64,000 bases of DNA from an uncultured Bacteroides sp. Lineage in GTDB: Bacteria; Bacteroidota; Bacteroidia; Bacteroidales; Bacteroidaceae. Shown in pieces: positions 1 through 8,759 of the stretch (positions are counted from its first letter, which is position 1; each line of letters begins with the position of its first letter). The notes beneath the pieces are model-generated. The model saw only the letters and a list, made by a program, of their open reading frames with translations. It did not search any database and was not told the origin of the DNA. The stretch is from the NCBI RefSeq assembly GCF_910585845.1, contig NZ_CAJUHF010000002.1:79390-143389 (forward strand), written 5' to 3'. Position numbers and translations under genes: made by a program.

Positions 1-830
1 TTTGCGGACTTATCCTACCGGAGAATTATTCGACAGGAATATTGCTGTTCGGCACGGTTTATCTGATGATGTTCATCGGACGGGTATCTGCCCGCAAACT
101 ATTGATACTGGGAGGAGGGCTTCTCGCTTTTGTTGCGATATTTGTCACCTTTCTGCTGGCCACGCCAAACGATACCCTTGAAAAGATTCCAATGGGCCAT
201 CGTTTCACGACAGTAAAATCTCGTATAGCCGACTTCACGGACAAAGGAGAAATACCTGCCGCCAAATATGACATAGACGGAAATGCACAGGTAGCGCATG
301 CCCGCATAGCCGTAGCCACAAGCAATGTCGTCGGCAAAGGTCCGGGCAACTCTGTACAACGCGACTTCTTGAGCCAGGCATTTTCTGATTTTATTTATGC
401 CATTATTATTGAAGAATTGGGGTTGGTGGGTGGAATTGTTGTCGTGTTTCTCTACATCTGTCTGCTGATACGTGTAGGACGCATTGCTAGAAAGTGTGAC
501 CGTACTTTTCCGGCTTTCCTGATTACAGGGATCGCCTTGTTGCTTGTCACGCAAGCACTGTTCAATATGATGGTAGCCGTAGGATTGGCTCCCGTCACGG
601 GACAACCGCTTCCACTTATCAGCAAAGGCGGAACTTCCACATTCATCAACTGCGCTTATATCGGCATGATATTGAGTGTGAGCCGCTATACTGCAAGATT
701 AGATGAACAACAAAAGAACGGCGCGCAAACACCAATGCAGATAGAAGCCCTCAGTGAGGAAAACAGTGATGTGCAAACAGCTGCCGAACCGACTGCTGAA
801 GTATTGAACAGTGATGCTGAATTTGAATAA
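1..830 (+). CDS. ftsW: FtsW, SEDS-family septal peptidoglycan polymerase (3' part only)
   Basis: FtsW is the multi-pass membrane SEDS glycosyltransferase that works with a class B penicillin-binding protein to build septal peptidoglycan from lipid II. The frame is open from base 3 with the family segment LPENYSTGILLFG, so the gene begins before the window; the ATG at 42 is internal. Visible are several hydrophobic segments, the conserved extracellular stretch GKGPGNSVQRDFLSQAFSDF and the SEDS signature PLPLISKGGTS near the end. The last 40 or so residues are an acidic, probably cytoplasmic tail. murG follows after 24 bp and the downstream division genes make FtsW much more likely than RodA. 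Confidence 0.93.
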   Translation, partial: CGLILPENYSTGILLFGTVYLMMFIGRVSARKLLILGGGLLAFVAIFVTFLLATPNDTLEKIPMGHRFTTVKSRIADFTDKGEIPAAKYDIDGNAQVAHARIAVATSNVVGKGPGNSVQRDFLSQAFSDFIYAIIIEELGLVGGIVVVFLYICLLIRVGRIARKCDRTFPAFLITGIALLLVTQALFNMMVAVGLAPVTGQPLPLISKGGTSTFINCAYIGMILSVSRYTARLDEQQKNGAQTPMQIEALSEENSDVQTAAEPTAEVLNSDAEFE

Positions 831-854
831 ATTAAAGCTAATAGAAGACTGGAT

Positions 855-2018
855 ATGGAAACTAAGAATAACGGGCCGCGCATCATCATCAGCGGCGGAG
901 GTACAGGAGGACACATCTTCCCCGCAGTATCTATTGCCAATGCTATCAAGGAGCTTCGGCCTGACGCCGAAATCCTCTTTGTAGGTGCAGAAGGACGAAT
1001 GGAGATGCAACGTGTGCCCGATGCAGGATATAAAATCATCGGTTTGCCCGTTGCCGGGTTCGACCGAAAACATTTATGGAAAAATGTTGCTGTTATCGTG
1101 AAATTACTGCGAAGCCAGTGGAAGGCGCGCAAGATAGTAAAAGAATTCCGCCCGCAAGTGGCCGTAGGTGTAGGAGGTTATGCCAGTGGTCCTACCCTGA
1201 AGGTGGCAGGCATGATGGGGGTGCCAACTCTGATACAAGAGCAAAACTCCTATGCAGGAGTAACTAACAAGTTGTTAGCCCAAAAGGCACGTAAAATTTG
1301 CGTGGCATATAACGGAATGGAGAAATTCTTCCCCGCTGACAAGATCATTATAACCGGAAACCCTGTCCGCCAGAATTTGCTGGCTAACAAACCGGAGCAT
1401 GGAGAAGCAGTAGCTTCCTTTGGTTTCAATCCGCAAAAGAAAACCATACTGATATTAGGAGGCAGTCTCGGTGCACGTAGTATCAATCAGACAATGATTG
1501 CCGCACTGGATGCTATAAAAGCACATAGCAACGTCCAGTTTATCTGGCAAACGGGAAAGATATACATCCAACAAATCAAGGATGCCATTACTACGGCAAC
1601 CGGAGAAGCCGTACGCAATTCGCGTATTTCAGCGATCCCGAACCTGTATGTAGCGGATTTCATCAAAGACATGTCCAGTGCATATTCGGCTGCTGATCTG
1701 GTTATTTCACGTGCTGGAGCCGGTTCCATATCTGAATTTTGCCTATTAGGCAAACCTGTTATTCTGGTACCTTCTCCTAATGTGGCAGAAGACCATCAAA
1801 CAAAGAATGCCTTGGCGCTGGTAGATAAAGAAGCGGCTATCTATGTGAAAGACGCAGATGCAATGGAACAATTAGTCTCTACTGCTCTTGAGACAGTGGC
1901 CGACGATGAAAAACTAAAGGTTCTGAGTAAGAACATATCCACATTGGCTTTGCCTGACTCGGCAGCTATAATTGCAAAAGAAGTATTGAAACTGGCAGCA
2001 TGTAGCCCGGATGAATAA
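855..2018 (+). CDS. murG: MurG, lipid II-forming N-acetylglucosaminyltransferase
   Basis: Transfers GlcNAc from UDP-GlcNAc to lipid I to give lipid II on the inner face of the cytoplasmic membrane. The 387-residue product has the usual GT28 length. The N-terminal glycine-rich motif GGGTGGHIFPA lies near residues 13-23, VGVGGYASGP near 100, and the C-terminal UDP-GlcNAc domain shows LGGSLGARSIN (about 200) and SRAGAGSISE (about 285). It sits between ftsW and murC on the same strand, as in most dcw clusters, and is probably cotranscribed with them; the gap to murC is 91 bp with nothing recognisable in it. Confidence 0.97.
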   Translation: METKNNGPRIIISGGGTGGHIFPAVSIANAIKELRPDAEILFVGAEGRMEMQRVPDAGYKIIGLPVAGFDRKHLWKNVAVIVKLLRSQWKARKIVKEFRPQVAVGVGGYASGPTLKVAGMMGVPTLIQEQNSYAGVTNKLLAQKARKICVAYNGMEKFFPADKIIITGNPVRQNLLANKPEHGEAVASFGFNPQKKTILILGGSLGARSINQTMIAALDAIKAHSNVQFIWQTGKIYIQQIKDAITTATGEAVRNSRISAIPNLYVADFIKDMSSAYSAADLVISRAGAGSISEFCLLGKPVILVPSPNVAEDHQTKNALALVDKEAAIYVKDADAMEQLVSTALETVADDEKLKVLSKNISTLALPDSAAIIAKEVLKLAACSPDE

Positions 2019-2109
2019 CAGTCCTGCACCTGCACTAAGAGCATAATGTGCGTATGGACAAGAAACTATCGCCCATATATACTGCCAGATAATTAAAATA
2101 AGAAAGAAC

Positions 2110-3492
2110 ATGCTGAATATAGAGAACATCAAATCCGTATATTTTGTTGGCGCCGGCGGCATTGGCATGAGCGCCTTGATACGTTATTTCCTATCAAAAA
2201 ACAAACTCGTTGCCGGCTACGACCGTACACCGAGCGAACTGACCAAAAACCTGAAGGAAGAAGGTGCACAAATACATTATGAAGAGAATGTAGCCCTTAT
2301 CCCCGAAGCCTGCAAAGACCAGACTACAACATTAGTGGTATACACTCCGGCCGTGCCACAAGAGCATGCCGAACTGGTCTATTTCCGCAACAACGGTTTT
2401 GAAATACAGAAACGTGCACAAGTTCTGGGAACCATCACGCATAGCAGCAAGGGTTTGTGCGTTGCTGGAACACATGGTAAAACCACTACCAGCACAATGG
2501 CAGCCCATTTTCTTCACCAATCACACGTAGGATGTACGGCGTTTCTCGGAGGTATTTCCAAGAACTATGGAACCAACTTACTGTTATCTTCATGTAGCCC
2601 CTACACAGTTATCGAAGCAGATGAGTTTGACCGTTCATTCCATTGGCTGTCACCTTATATGAGCGTAATTACGGCTACGGATCCTGATCATCTGGACATC
2701 TACGGCACCGAAGAAGCCTATTTAGAAAGTTTCCGACACTATACTACTCTCATTCAACCAGGCGGTGCCTTGATTATCCATAAAGGAATAAGTCTGCAAC
2801 CGGCAACAAATCCCGACGTACGCGTTTACACCTATTCACGTACAGAAGGTGACTTCCATGCTGAGAATATCCGTATCGGAAATGGCGAAATCCTCATCGA
2901 CTTTGTAACTCCCGATACACGCATCAACGACATCTGTTTAGGTGTACCCGTCAGTATCAATATCGAAAATGGCATAGCAGCTATGGCGCTTGCCCACCTT
3001 AACGGTGTAACAGACGAAGAGATCAAACGTGGCATGGAAAGTTTCCGCGGTGTAGACCGCCGTTTCGACTTCAAGATCAAGAATGACAAGGTGGTATTCC
3101 TGAGCGACTACGCCCATCACCCTGCCGAAATAGCCCAAAGTGTAAAGTCTATCCGCGACCTGTATCAGGACAGAAAGATCACAGCTATCTTTCAACCGCA
3201 TCTTTATACACGTACTCGTGATTTCTATAAGGACTTTGCCGACAGTTTGTCTCTGCTCGATGAAGTAATTCTCACAGATATCTATCCGGCTCGTGAACAA
3301 CCTATCCCCGGTGTCAGCAGCAAATTGATATATGACAATCTGCGTTCGGGTATTGCAAAATGCATGTGTAGAAAAGAAGATATATTGGAGTTGCTCTCCC
3401 AAAAACAGATTGAAGTTCTGATCACGTTAGGTGCCGGTGACATTGACAATTATGTACCCGAAATTACAAAACAACTTAATTCGAGAATATAA
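2110..3492 (+). CDS. murC: MurC, UDP-N-acetylmuramate--L-alanine ligase
   Basis: ATP-dependent cytoplasmic ligase adding the first residue (L-Ala) of the peptidoglycan stem peptide. 460 residues, normal for the family. The Rossmann motif GAGGIGMSAL lies at about residues 13-22, the Mur-ligase ATP loop AGTHGKTTT near 118, and the C-terminal DYAHHPAEI near 336. It is part of the ftsW-murG-murC-ftsQ-ftsA-ftsZ series. No ddl gene lies between murC and ftsQ, unlike Escherichia coli. Confidence 0.97.
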   Translation: MLNIENIKSVYFVGAGGIGMSALIRYFLSKNKLVAGYDRTPSELTKNLKEEGAQIHYEENVALIPEACKDQTTTLVVYTPAVPQEHAELVYFRNNGFEIQKRAQVLGTITHSSKGLCVAGTHGKTTTSTMAAHFLHQSHVGCTAFLGGISKNYGTNLLLSSCSPYTVIEADEFDRSFHWLSPYMSVITATDPDHLDIYGTEEAYLESFRHYTTLIQPGGALIIHKGISLQPATNPDVRVYTYSRTEGDFHAENIRIGNGEILIDFVTPDTRINDICLGVPVSINIENGIAAMALAHLNGVTDEEIKRGMESFRGVDRRFDFKIKNDKVVFLSDYAHHPAEIAQSVKSIRDLYQDRKITAIFQPHLYTRTRDFYKDFADSLSLLDEVILTDIYPAREQPIPGVSSKLIYDNLRSGIAKCMCRKEDILELLSQKQIEVLITLGAGDIDNYVPEITKQLNSRI

Positions 3493-3567
3493 GGATAAAG
3501 CATGAAAAATTTAGTTGCGTATCTTTCATACTTACATAACGTAACTAAATACTCATTCTTTATTCTT
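3491..3567 (+). repeat. Hairpin-forming inverted repeat between murC and ftsQ
   Basis: The left arm contains AAGGATAAAG (3491-3500) and ATTTAGTTGCGT (3509-3520). The right arm contains ACGTAACTAAAT (3539-3550) and CTTTATTCTT (3558-3567). The arms pair with only G-T exceptions around an 18-nt centre. No T tract follows, so a full terminator is unlikely; partial attenuation or mRNA stabilisation is possible. Confidence 0.6.
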
Positions 3568-3590
3568 AATTCTTCATTAATATAAAGATT

Positions 3591-4331
3591 ATGCTAAAGC
3601 GAATCCTATTACTCATCGTTCTGCTGCTCATCAGCACATATCTGGTGGTAGCCATCACAGCTTTCAACCGGAAGCCTGCCGGTCAGGTGTGTCATGACAT
3701 GGAATTGGTTATCCGGGATACAGCTTACGCCAGTTTTATAACCAAAAAGGAGGTGACGGGCATACTGGAGAAGAAAGATATTCTCCCCATAGGCAAACCC
3801 ATGGACCACATTCGCAGCAAAACTCTGGAAAAAGAACTTGCACAACATCCCCTTATCGATGAAGTGGAATGTTATAAGACTCCCAGTGGAAAGATCTGCG
3901 TAGAGGTTAGCCAACGGGTTCCCATCCTAAGAGTGATGAGTACCAACGGAGAAAACTACTATCTGGACAACAAAGGAGAAGTGATGCCTCCCAATGCAAA
4001 ATGTATCGCCCATCTTGCCATTGTAACTGGAAAAGCAGAAAAGTCGTTTACCATGAGGTATTTATATAAGTTTGGTGTATTTTTGCAGAACAATAAGTTT
4101 TGGAACGCACAAATCGAGCAGATACATGTGCTTCCCGACCGAAATGTGGAACTGGTACCGCGCGTAGGGAACCACATCATCTATTTGGGCAAGTTAGACG
4201 ATTTTGAGCATAAGCTCGATCGGGTAAAGACTTTCTATGAGAAAGGGTTAAATAAGGTAGGCTGGAACAAATATTCTCGCATCAACGTTGAATTTAGCAA
4301 CCAGATTATCTGTACAAAACGAAAAGAATAA
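3591..4331 (+). CDS. ftsQ: FtsQ, cell division protein
   Basis: Bitopic divisome protein linking early and late division proteins. The 246-residue product has one N-terminal membrane segment (about residues 5-24, rich in Leu, Ile and Val) followed by an extracytoplasmic domain. A POTRA-like region is plausible around residues 45-110 (SKTLEKELAQHPLIDEVECY), which resembles the FtsQ/DivIB fold, then the segment ending KVGWNKYSRINVEFSNQIIC. Sequence conservation in this family is low, so the call rests mainly on topology and on position between murC and ftsA. Confidence 0.88.
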   Translation: MLKRILLLIVLLLISTYLVVAITAFNRKPAGQVCHDMELVIRDTAYASFITKKEVTGILEKKDILPIGKPMDHIRSKTLEKELAQHPLIDEVECYKTPSGKICVEVSQRVPILRVMSTNGENYYLDNKGEVMPPNAKCIAHLAIVTGKAEKSFTMRYLYKFGVFLQNNKFWNAQIEQIHVLPDRNVELVPRVGNHIIYLGKLDDFEHKLDRVKTFYEKGLNKVGWNKYSRINVEFSNQIICTKRKE

Positions 4332-4332
4332 G

Positions 4333-4396
4333 TGAACAAGAAGACAAGCGAACAAGTTAGCAAAGCATTTGTTTCTATGATTTGTCTACTTGTCAA
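4333..4396 (+). repeat. Microrepeat hairpin between ftsQ and ftsA
   Basis: The left arm repeats ACAAG words (GAACAAGAAGACAAGCGAACAAG). The right arm carries TTTGTCTACTTGTCA, which pairs with TGAACAAGAAGACAAG apart from one bulged base and one mismatch. This has the same architecture as the other dcw gaps: short direct repeats in one arm mirrored in the other. Confidence 0.5.
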
Positions 4397-4415
4397 TTAA
4401 ATAATATAAAAAAAT

Positions 4416-5843
4416 ATGGCAACAACAGAATTTATCGCTGCTATTGAATTAAGTTCTTCCAAGATTTCCGGCATTGCAGGAAAGAAGAATGGTGACGGAA
4501 GCATGCAAGTGCTGGCTTATGCGCGTGAAGATGCCACTTCGTTTATTCACAAAGGAGTCATCTACAACATTGACAAAACCGCACAAGCCCTGACCTCCAT
4601 CATCAATAAACTGGAAAGTCAACTGAATAACTCCATTGCCAAAGTATATGTCGGCATCAGCGGACAGTCATTGCGCACGGTAAAGAACACGGTAAGCCGT
4701 GTACTCGAAGAAGAAGGGATTATCTCGCAAGAGTTGGTTGATGCAATCTGTGACGAGAACCTCGAGATCCCATTGATAGACATGAGCGTGCTGGATGTGG
4801 CACCGCAAGAATATAGAATTGATAATAATTACCAAGCCGACCCAGTGGGCGTGGCTGGTAAACGCATCACTGGTAACTTCCTGAATATTGTGGCACGTGC
4901 TTCGCTCAAAAAGAATCTGGAACACAGCTTTGAACAAGCCAAAGTGGAGATTGCCGATTTGGTTATTGCGCCAACAGCTTTGGCAAAGGCTGTACTGACC
5001 GAAAGCGAGATGCGCTCCGGTTGCGCATTGATAGACTTTGGGGCAGATACTACTACTATACAAGTTTACAAGAACAACATCCTCCGTTTCCTCAGCGTGC
5101 TTCCGTTGGGTGGAAATAATATCACCCGTGACATCACCTCCCTGCACATGGAAGAGACCGAAGCCGAAATACTGAAACAGAAGTATGGCGACCTGCTCTA
5201 CAAAGAAGAAGAAAGTGAGACCCCTGCTGTCTGCCTACTGGAAGACGGTCGCAGCATAGAAATCAATGCATTGAATAACATCATTGAAGCACGTGCCGAA
5301 GAAATCATTGCTAACGTATGGAACCTGTTGCAACTGTCTGGCTATGAAGACAAGCTACTGGCAGGTATCATCCTCACAGGCGGAGGTGCTAATCTAAAAA
5401 ATATGGAAACAGTATTCCATAAACGCTGTAAGATTGACAAGGTGAAAACCGCGAGGTTCATCCACAATAGCATTTATGGTTTTAACGATGTACTGAAGAA
5501 AGACGGTATGCAGAATACACTGCTCGGATTGCTTGCTGCAGGAAACGAGAATTGCTGCCTGCAAGAAGTGAAACCTACTCCTGCCGCCAACGTTACCCCT
5601 TCGAAATCTGTCGATATGTTTGAAGACGATGAAGCCCTAAAAGAACAGGAAGTTGCCGCTCGTGCAGCGAAAGCCCAACGAGAGAAGGAAGAAAAGGAAC
5701 GCCGTGAACGGGAGCGTAAGGAGAAAGAACGTAGAGAAAAAGAAGAGAAGAAGAAAAAGAAAAAAGAAGGTCCTAACTGGTTTGAGAAAGCTTTTGTTAG
5801 AATTTCAAATGAAATTTTCTCGGAGAGTGATGATATAAAGTGA
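4416..5843 (+). CDS. ftsA: FtsA, actin-like membrane tether for FtsZ
   Basis: Actin-family ATPase that anchors FtsZ filaments to the membrane. 475 residues, longer than the roughly 420 of E. coli FtsA. The N-terminal phosphate-binding segment AAIELSSSKISGIAG is at residues 8-22, the second phosphate loop LIDFGADTTTIQVY near 205-218, and ILTGGGANLKN near 318-328. From about residue 410 there is a roughly 45-residue, almost purely charged Lys/Glu/Arg segment, then a terminal amphipathic helix GPNWFEKAFVRISNEIF that fits a membrane-targeting sequence. The charged region is a probable extended or helical linker. Confidence 0.95.
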   Translation: MATTEFIAAIELSSSKISGIAGKKNGDGSMQVLAYAREDATSFIHKGVIYNIDKTAQALTSIINKLESQLNNSIAKVYVGISGQSLRTVKNTVSRVLEEEGIISQELVDAICDENLEIPLIDMSVLDVAPQEYRIDNNYQADPVGVAGKRITGNFLNIVARASLKKNLEHSFEQAKVEIADLVIAPTALAKAVLTESEMRSGCALIDFGADTTTIQVYKNNILRFLSVLPLGGNNITRDITSLHMEETEAEILKQKYGDLLYKEEESETPAVCLLEDGRSIEINALNNIIEARAEEIIANVWNLLQLSGYEDKLLAGIILTGGGANLKNMETVFHKRCKIDKVKTARFIHNSIYGFNDVLKKDGMQNTLLGLLAAGNENCCLQEVKPTPAANVTPSKSVDMFEDDEALKEQEVAARAAKAQREKEEKERRERERKEKERREKEEKKKKKKEGPNWFEKAFVRISNEIFSESDDIK

Positions 5844-5916
5844 ATTCTGAATTTCAAATTATGACTTATAATATATAAAGTACGATATATGTCGCATGGC
5901 AATTCATAATTCATCA
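5842..5916 (+). repeat. AT-rich inverted microrepeat between ftsA and ftsZ
   Basis: GAATTCTGAATT at the left is mirrored by AATTCATAATTC at the right, with ATTATGAC/GTCGCAT inside. It is the third consecutive gap of the division cluster with this arrangement. No T tract follows. Confidence 0.45.
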
Positions 5917-5965
5917 ATCCTATAACGTATAAACAAAATTATAAATCACATAAATTCCATTAATC

Positions 5966-7279
5966 ATGGACGATATAGTACAATTCGATTTCCCGACAGA
6001 TTCCCCAAAGATTATCAAAGTAATCGGTGTAGGTGGTGGTGGTGGAAATGCCGTCAATCACATGTATCGGGAAGGTATACATGATGTGACATTCGTTCTG
6101 TGTAACACGGACAACCAAGCGTTGAAAGCCTCTCCCGTTCCCGTGAAACTGCAACTGGGCCGTTCTATCACTGAGGGGTTAGGAGCAGGAAACCGTCCCG
6201 AACGTGCCCGCGAAGCTGCCGAAGAGAGTAGCGAAGAGATCAAAGCATTGTTGGACGATGGGACAAAGATGGTATTCATCACTGCCGGAATGGGTGGAGG
6301 AACCGGAACGGGAGCTGCTCCCGTCATCGCCCGCATCGCCAAAGAAATGGATATCCTCACCGTCGGCATTGTCACCATACCTTTCATTTTCGAGGGTGAG
6401 AAGAAAATCATCCAGGCACTGGACGGCGTGGAACGTATCGCCCAGCATGTAGATGCACTACTGGTCATCAACAACGAGCGCTTACGGGAAATCTATTCCG
6501 ACCTTACATTTATAAATGCTTTTGGAAAAGCAGATGATACGTTGTCCATTGCTGCTAAGAGTATTGCTGAAATCATCACCATACGCGGAACGGTGAATCT
6601 AGACTTTGCCGATGTGAAAACCATACTCAAGGACGGTGGTGTAGCAATCATGAGTACCGGTTTCGGTGAAGGAGAAAGCCGTGTGACAAAAGCCATTGAC
6701 GATGCCCTACATTCGCCGTTACTGAACAACAACGATATTTTTAACGCCAAGAAGGTGATGCTGAACGTATCCTTCTGCGAAACTTCAGAACTCATGATGG
6801 AAGAGATGAACGAAATACATGAATTCATGAGTAAGTTCCGCGAAGGTGTAGAGGTCATATGGGGTGTAGCAATGGACAATACACTGGAAACCAAAGTAAA
6901 GATTACCGTACTTGCCACCGGATTCGGCGTAGAAGATGTTCCCGGCATGGATAGCGTGCTCGAAAAACGTAGTCAAGAGGAAGAAGAACGGCAACTTCAA
7001 CTGGAAGAAGAAAAAGAAAAGAACAAAGAGCGTATCCGCAAGGCATACGGTGAAAGTGCCAGTGGCATCGGGAGCAAGAACGTCCGCAAACGCCGTCATA
7101 TCTACATCTTCAATCCTGAGGATCTGGATAATGCCGACATCATCAACATGGTAGAAGACTCGCCCACCTATCTGCGCGATAAAACCACGCTGAGCAATAT
7201 CAAGACCAAAGCAGCTGCCGAAATAGCAACAGAAGAAGCGCAAGTAAAAGAAGATTTAGGAGGAGTGATTACTTTTTGA
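5966..7279 (+). CDS. ftsZ: FtsZ, tubulin-like division GTPase
   Basis: Forms the cytokinetic Z ring. 437 residues. The N-terminal GVGGGGGNAVNHM is at about residues 19-31, the tubulin signature GMGGGTGTGAAP near 110-121, and the GTPase-activating T7 loop region NLDFADVKTIL near 211-221. The globular part ends near residue 325. It is followed by a charged Glu/Lys/Arg stretch (about 332-362), a basic patch NVRKRRHIYIFNPEDL and the tail DLGGVITF. A typical proteobacterial C-terminal DIPxFLR-type peptide is absent; the final GVITF may serve that role here, which is inference. Confidence 0.97.
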   Translation: MDDIVQFDFPTDSPKIIKVIGVGGGGGNAVNHMYREGIHDVTFVLCNTDNQALKASPVPVKLQLGRSITEGLGAGNRPERAREAAEESSEEIKALLDDGTKMVFITAGMGGGTGTGAAPVIARIAKEMDILTVGIVTIPFIFEGEKKIIQALDGVERIAQHVDALLVINNERLREIYSDLTFINAFGKADDTLSIAAKSIAEIITIRGTVNLDFADVKTILKDGGVAIMSTGFGEGESRVTKAIDDALHSPLLNNNDIFNAKKVMLNVSFCETSELMMEEMNEIHEFMSKFREGVEVIWGVAMDNTLETKVKITVLATGFGVEDVPGMDSVLEKRSQEEEERQLQLEEEKEKNKERIRKAYGESASGIGSKNVRKRRHIYIFNPEDLDNADIINMVEDSPTYLRDKTTLSNIKTKAAAEIATEEAQVKEDLGGVITF

Positions 7280-7284
7280 ACCGA

Positions 7285-7375
7285 AAGTTGAGAGTCAGGA
7301 GTTAAGCATCGAAAAGCGGTTGCGTCTTCATGCCACACAGCAATTCTTAACTCCCAGCTTCCAGCATGCAACTTA
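7285..7375 (+). repeat. Hairpin between ftsZ and the YqeY-like gene
   Basis: GGAGTTAAG (7298-7306) pairs perfectly with CTTAACTCC (7346-7354). The outer arms AGTTGAGAGTC and CAGCTTCCAGCATGCAACTT pair in part. This is a fourth dcw gap of the same style. Confidence 0.5.
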
Positions 7376-7389
7376 TAAATAATAGTATT

Positions 7390-7839
7390 ATGGATTTATT
7401 TGAAAAAGTCAGCGAAGACATTAAAAACGCAATGAAAGCCAAAGACAAAGTGGCTCTCGAAACACTTAGAAACATAAAAAAGGTATTTCTGGAAGCAAAA
7501 ACCGCTCCAGGTGCCAATGATACCCTAACTGACGATGCAGCATTAAAAATCATGCAGAAACTAACGAAGCAGGGCAAAGATGCAGCAGAAATCTACGTAC
7601 AGCAGGGACGCCAAGATCTGGCAGATGCCGAATTGGCACAAGTGAAAGTAATTGAAGCCTACCTGCCCAAACAGATGTCGGCAGAAGAGCTGGAAGCTGC
7701 ATTGAAGGAAATCATCGCCGAAACCGGCGCCACCAGTGGAAAAGACATGGGTAAAGTGATGGGAGTTGCTTCCAAAAAGCTTGCCGGACTTGCAGAAGGA
7801 CGTGCCATTTCTGCCAAAGTAAAAGAACTACTGGGATAA
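7390..7839 (+). CDS. GatB/YqeY domain protein
   Basis: Small protein of the GatB/YqeY family, related to the tRNA-binding tail domain of the amidotransferase subunit GatB. Its own role is unclear, though a tRNA-linked function is usually supposed. 149 residues from the ATG at 7390 (MDLFEKVSEDIKNAMKAKDK), the usual family start. An in-frame ATG at 7366 would add only MQLINNSI from within the upstream repeat. Family segments seen are ALETLRNIKKVF, EAYLPKQMSAEEL and the C-terminal GKDMGKVMGVASKKLAG. It is the last gene before the 7863 terminator. Confidence 0.9.
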   Translation: MDLFEKVSEDIKNAMKAKDKVALETLRNIKKVFLEAKTAPGANDTLTDDAALKIMQKLTKQGKDAAEIYVQQGRQDLADAELAQVKVIEAYLPKQMSAEELEAALKEIIAETGATSGKDMGKVMGVASKKLAGLAEGRAISAKVKELLG

Positions 7840-7862
7840 AATCCGTCTTTTATTAAGCTCAT

Positions 7863-7930
7863 ACAAGCCATACTTTCTTGGGTATGTATCAAAACTCACC
7901 TAATAAGAAAGCATGGCTTGTTTCTTTTTC
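7863..7930 (+). terminator. Strong intrinsic terminator after the division cluster
   Basis: A 17-bp stem with a single mismatch: ACAAGCCATACTTTCTT (7863-7879) with AAGAAAGCATGGCTTGT (7905-7921), followed by TTCTTTTTCT. It lies 24 nt after the YqeY-like stop codon and before the convergent recO gene. Confidence 0.85.
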
Positions 7931-7983
7931 TCAAGTAGAGGAAGCCGAATGCGATCTACATTGCGCAGATACAAAATAAGCCA

Positions 7984-8721
7984 TCAGTCTGCATCAAAGA
8001 GTTCTTTAAGAACCTCAAGCGACTTCAAGACCGGAAAGCCAGGCAAGTGAAAACGATAAAATTCATTCATTATCGTAAGGCAACGTACGCGCTCGGTGCG
8101 GTGCATGGAGAAAAGATGCATCGTATCATAATTCATACGCATCAACACCGTCAGTTGCGCTGCCTCCTCAGGTAGCAGGTACGAAGAATGGAACTGCGGA
8201 CGCAAGGGAGTGAAACAGGCACTCTGCAAATCGAAGTAATCGCCACTATGATAATTGTCTAAATTGGGATATAACCCCAAGAAACGAGACAGACGCATCT
8301 GAAAAACCAAATGGAAATTGGCATAACTGTCGCGACACTCATCCAGCCAGATAATGGAATGCTGCAAATAAGCAAACAACGGACGATTCTCCGCCTCCTC
8401 ACGCACGGCATAATATAGAAATTCCGAAAGAAACAGAGCAATAGCCGACTTGTACGGATCGTAGGGTATAGTAGAAAACGGATAAAAAGATTTAGCTTCC
8501 TTTATTTTATATAGGTTGGCATTCGGAGGGAAGTCCGCCTCCAACTCCACCAAAGCCAGCGGTTGAAACAAGACCGACTTCACCGTTGTCTTGCGCGAGC
8601 GTGGTATTCTCACAATGAACGAGGCACGCCCCACAACCTCCGTATAGAGATCGGCAATAAAGGAAGTATCGTTATATTTCAGGGTACGCAACACGATACC
8701 CAACGTTTTCTGTAGCATCAC
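7984..8721 (-). CDS. recO: RecO, DNA repair protein
   Basis: RecO helps load RecA on SSB-coated single-stranded DNA in the RecFOR pathway. 245 residues. The N-terminal OB-fold segment TLGIVLRTLKYNDTSFIADLYTE is characteristic, with RIPRSRKTTVKSVLFQPLALVEL after it and an all-helical C-terminal part. The region CFTPLRPQFHSSYLLP contains a single Cys where many RecO proteins have a zinc ribbon, so the zinc site looks degenerate, as is common in Bacteroidetes. It is convergent with the division cluster and appears monocistronic. Confidence 0.9.
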   Translation of the reverse strand: MMLQKTLGIVLRTLKYNDTSFIADLYTEVVGRASFIVRIPRSRKTTVKSVLFQPLALVELEADFPPNANLYKIKEAKSFYPFSTIPYDPYKSAIALFLSEFLYYAVREEAENRPLFAYLQHSIIWLDECRDSYANFHLVFQMRLSRFLGLYPNLDNYHSGDYFDLQSACFTPLRPQFHSSYLLPEEAAQLTVLMRMNYDTMHLFSMHRTERVRCLTIMNEFYRFHLPGFPVLKSLEVLKELFDAD

Positions 8722-8751
8722 TCAATTACGATTTTAAAACTAATCAAGTAA

Positions 8752-8759
8752 CAAAACTA
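8752..8759 (-). promoter_or_regulatory. Probable recO -7 box
   Basis: On the minus strand this reads TAGTTTTG, matching the Bacteroidetes -7 consensus TAnnTTTG, about 30 bp upstream of the recO start. No convincing -33 TTTG was found. Confidence 0.4.

Noticed and set aside
3491..3567. The murC-ftsQ hairpin as an intrinsic terminator
   Set aside because: No T tract follows and the downstream division genes lack an obvious new promoter.
7366..7389. Upstream ATG for the YqeY-like gene
   Set aside because: It lies in the hairpin repeat and adds residues not found in the family; the ATG at 7390 gives the normal N-terminus.
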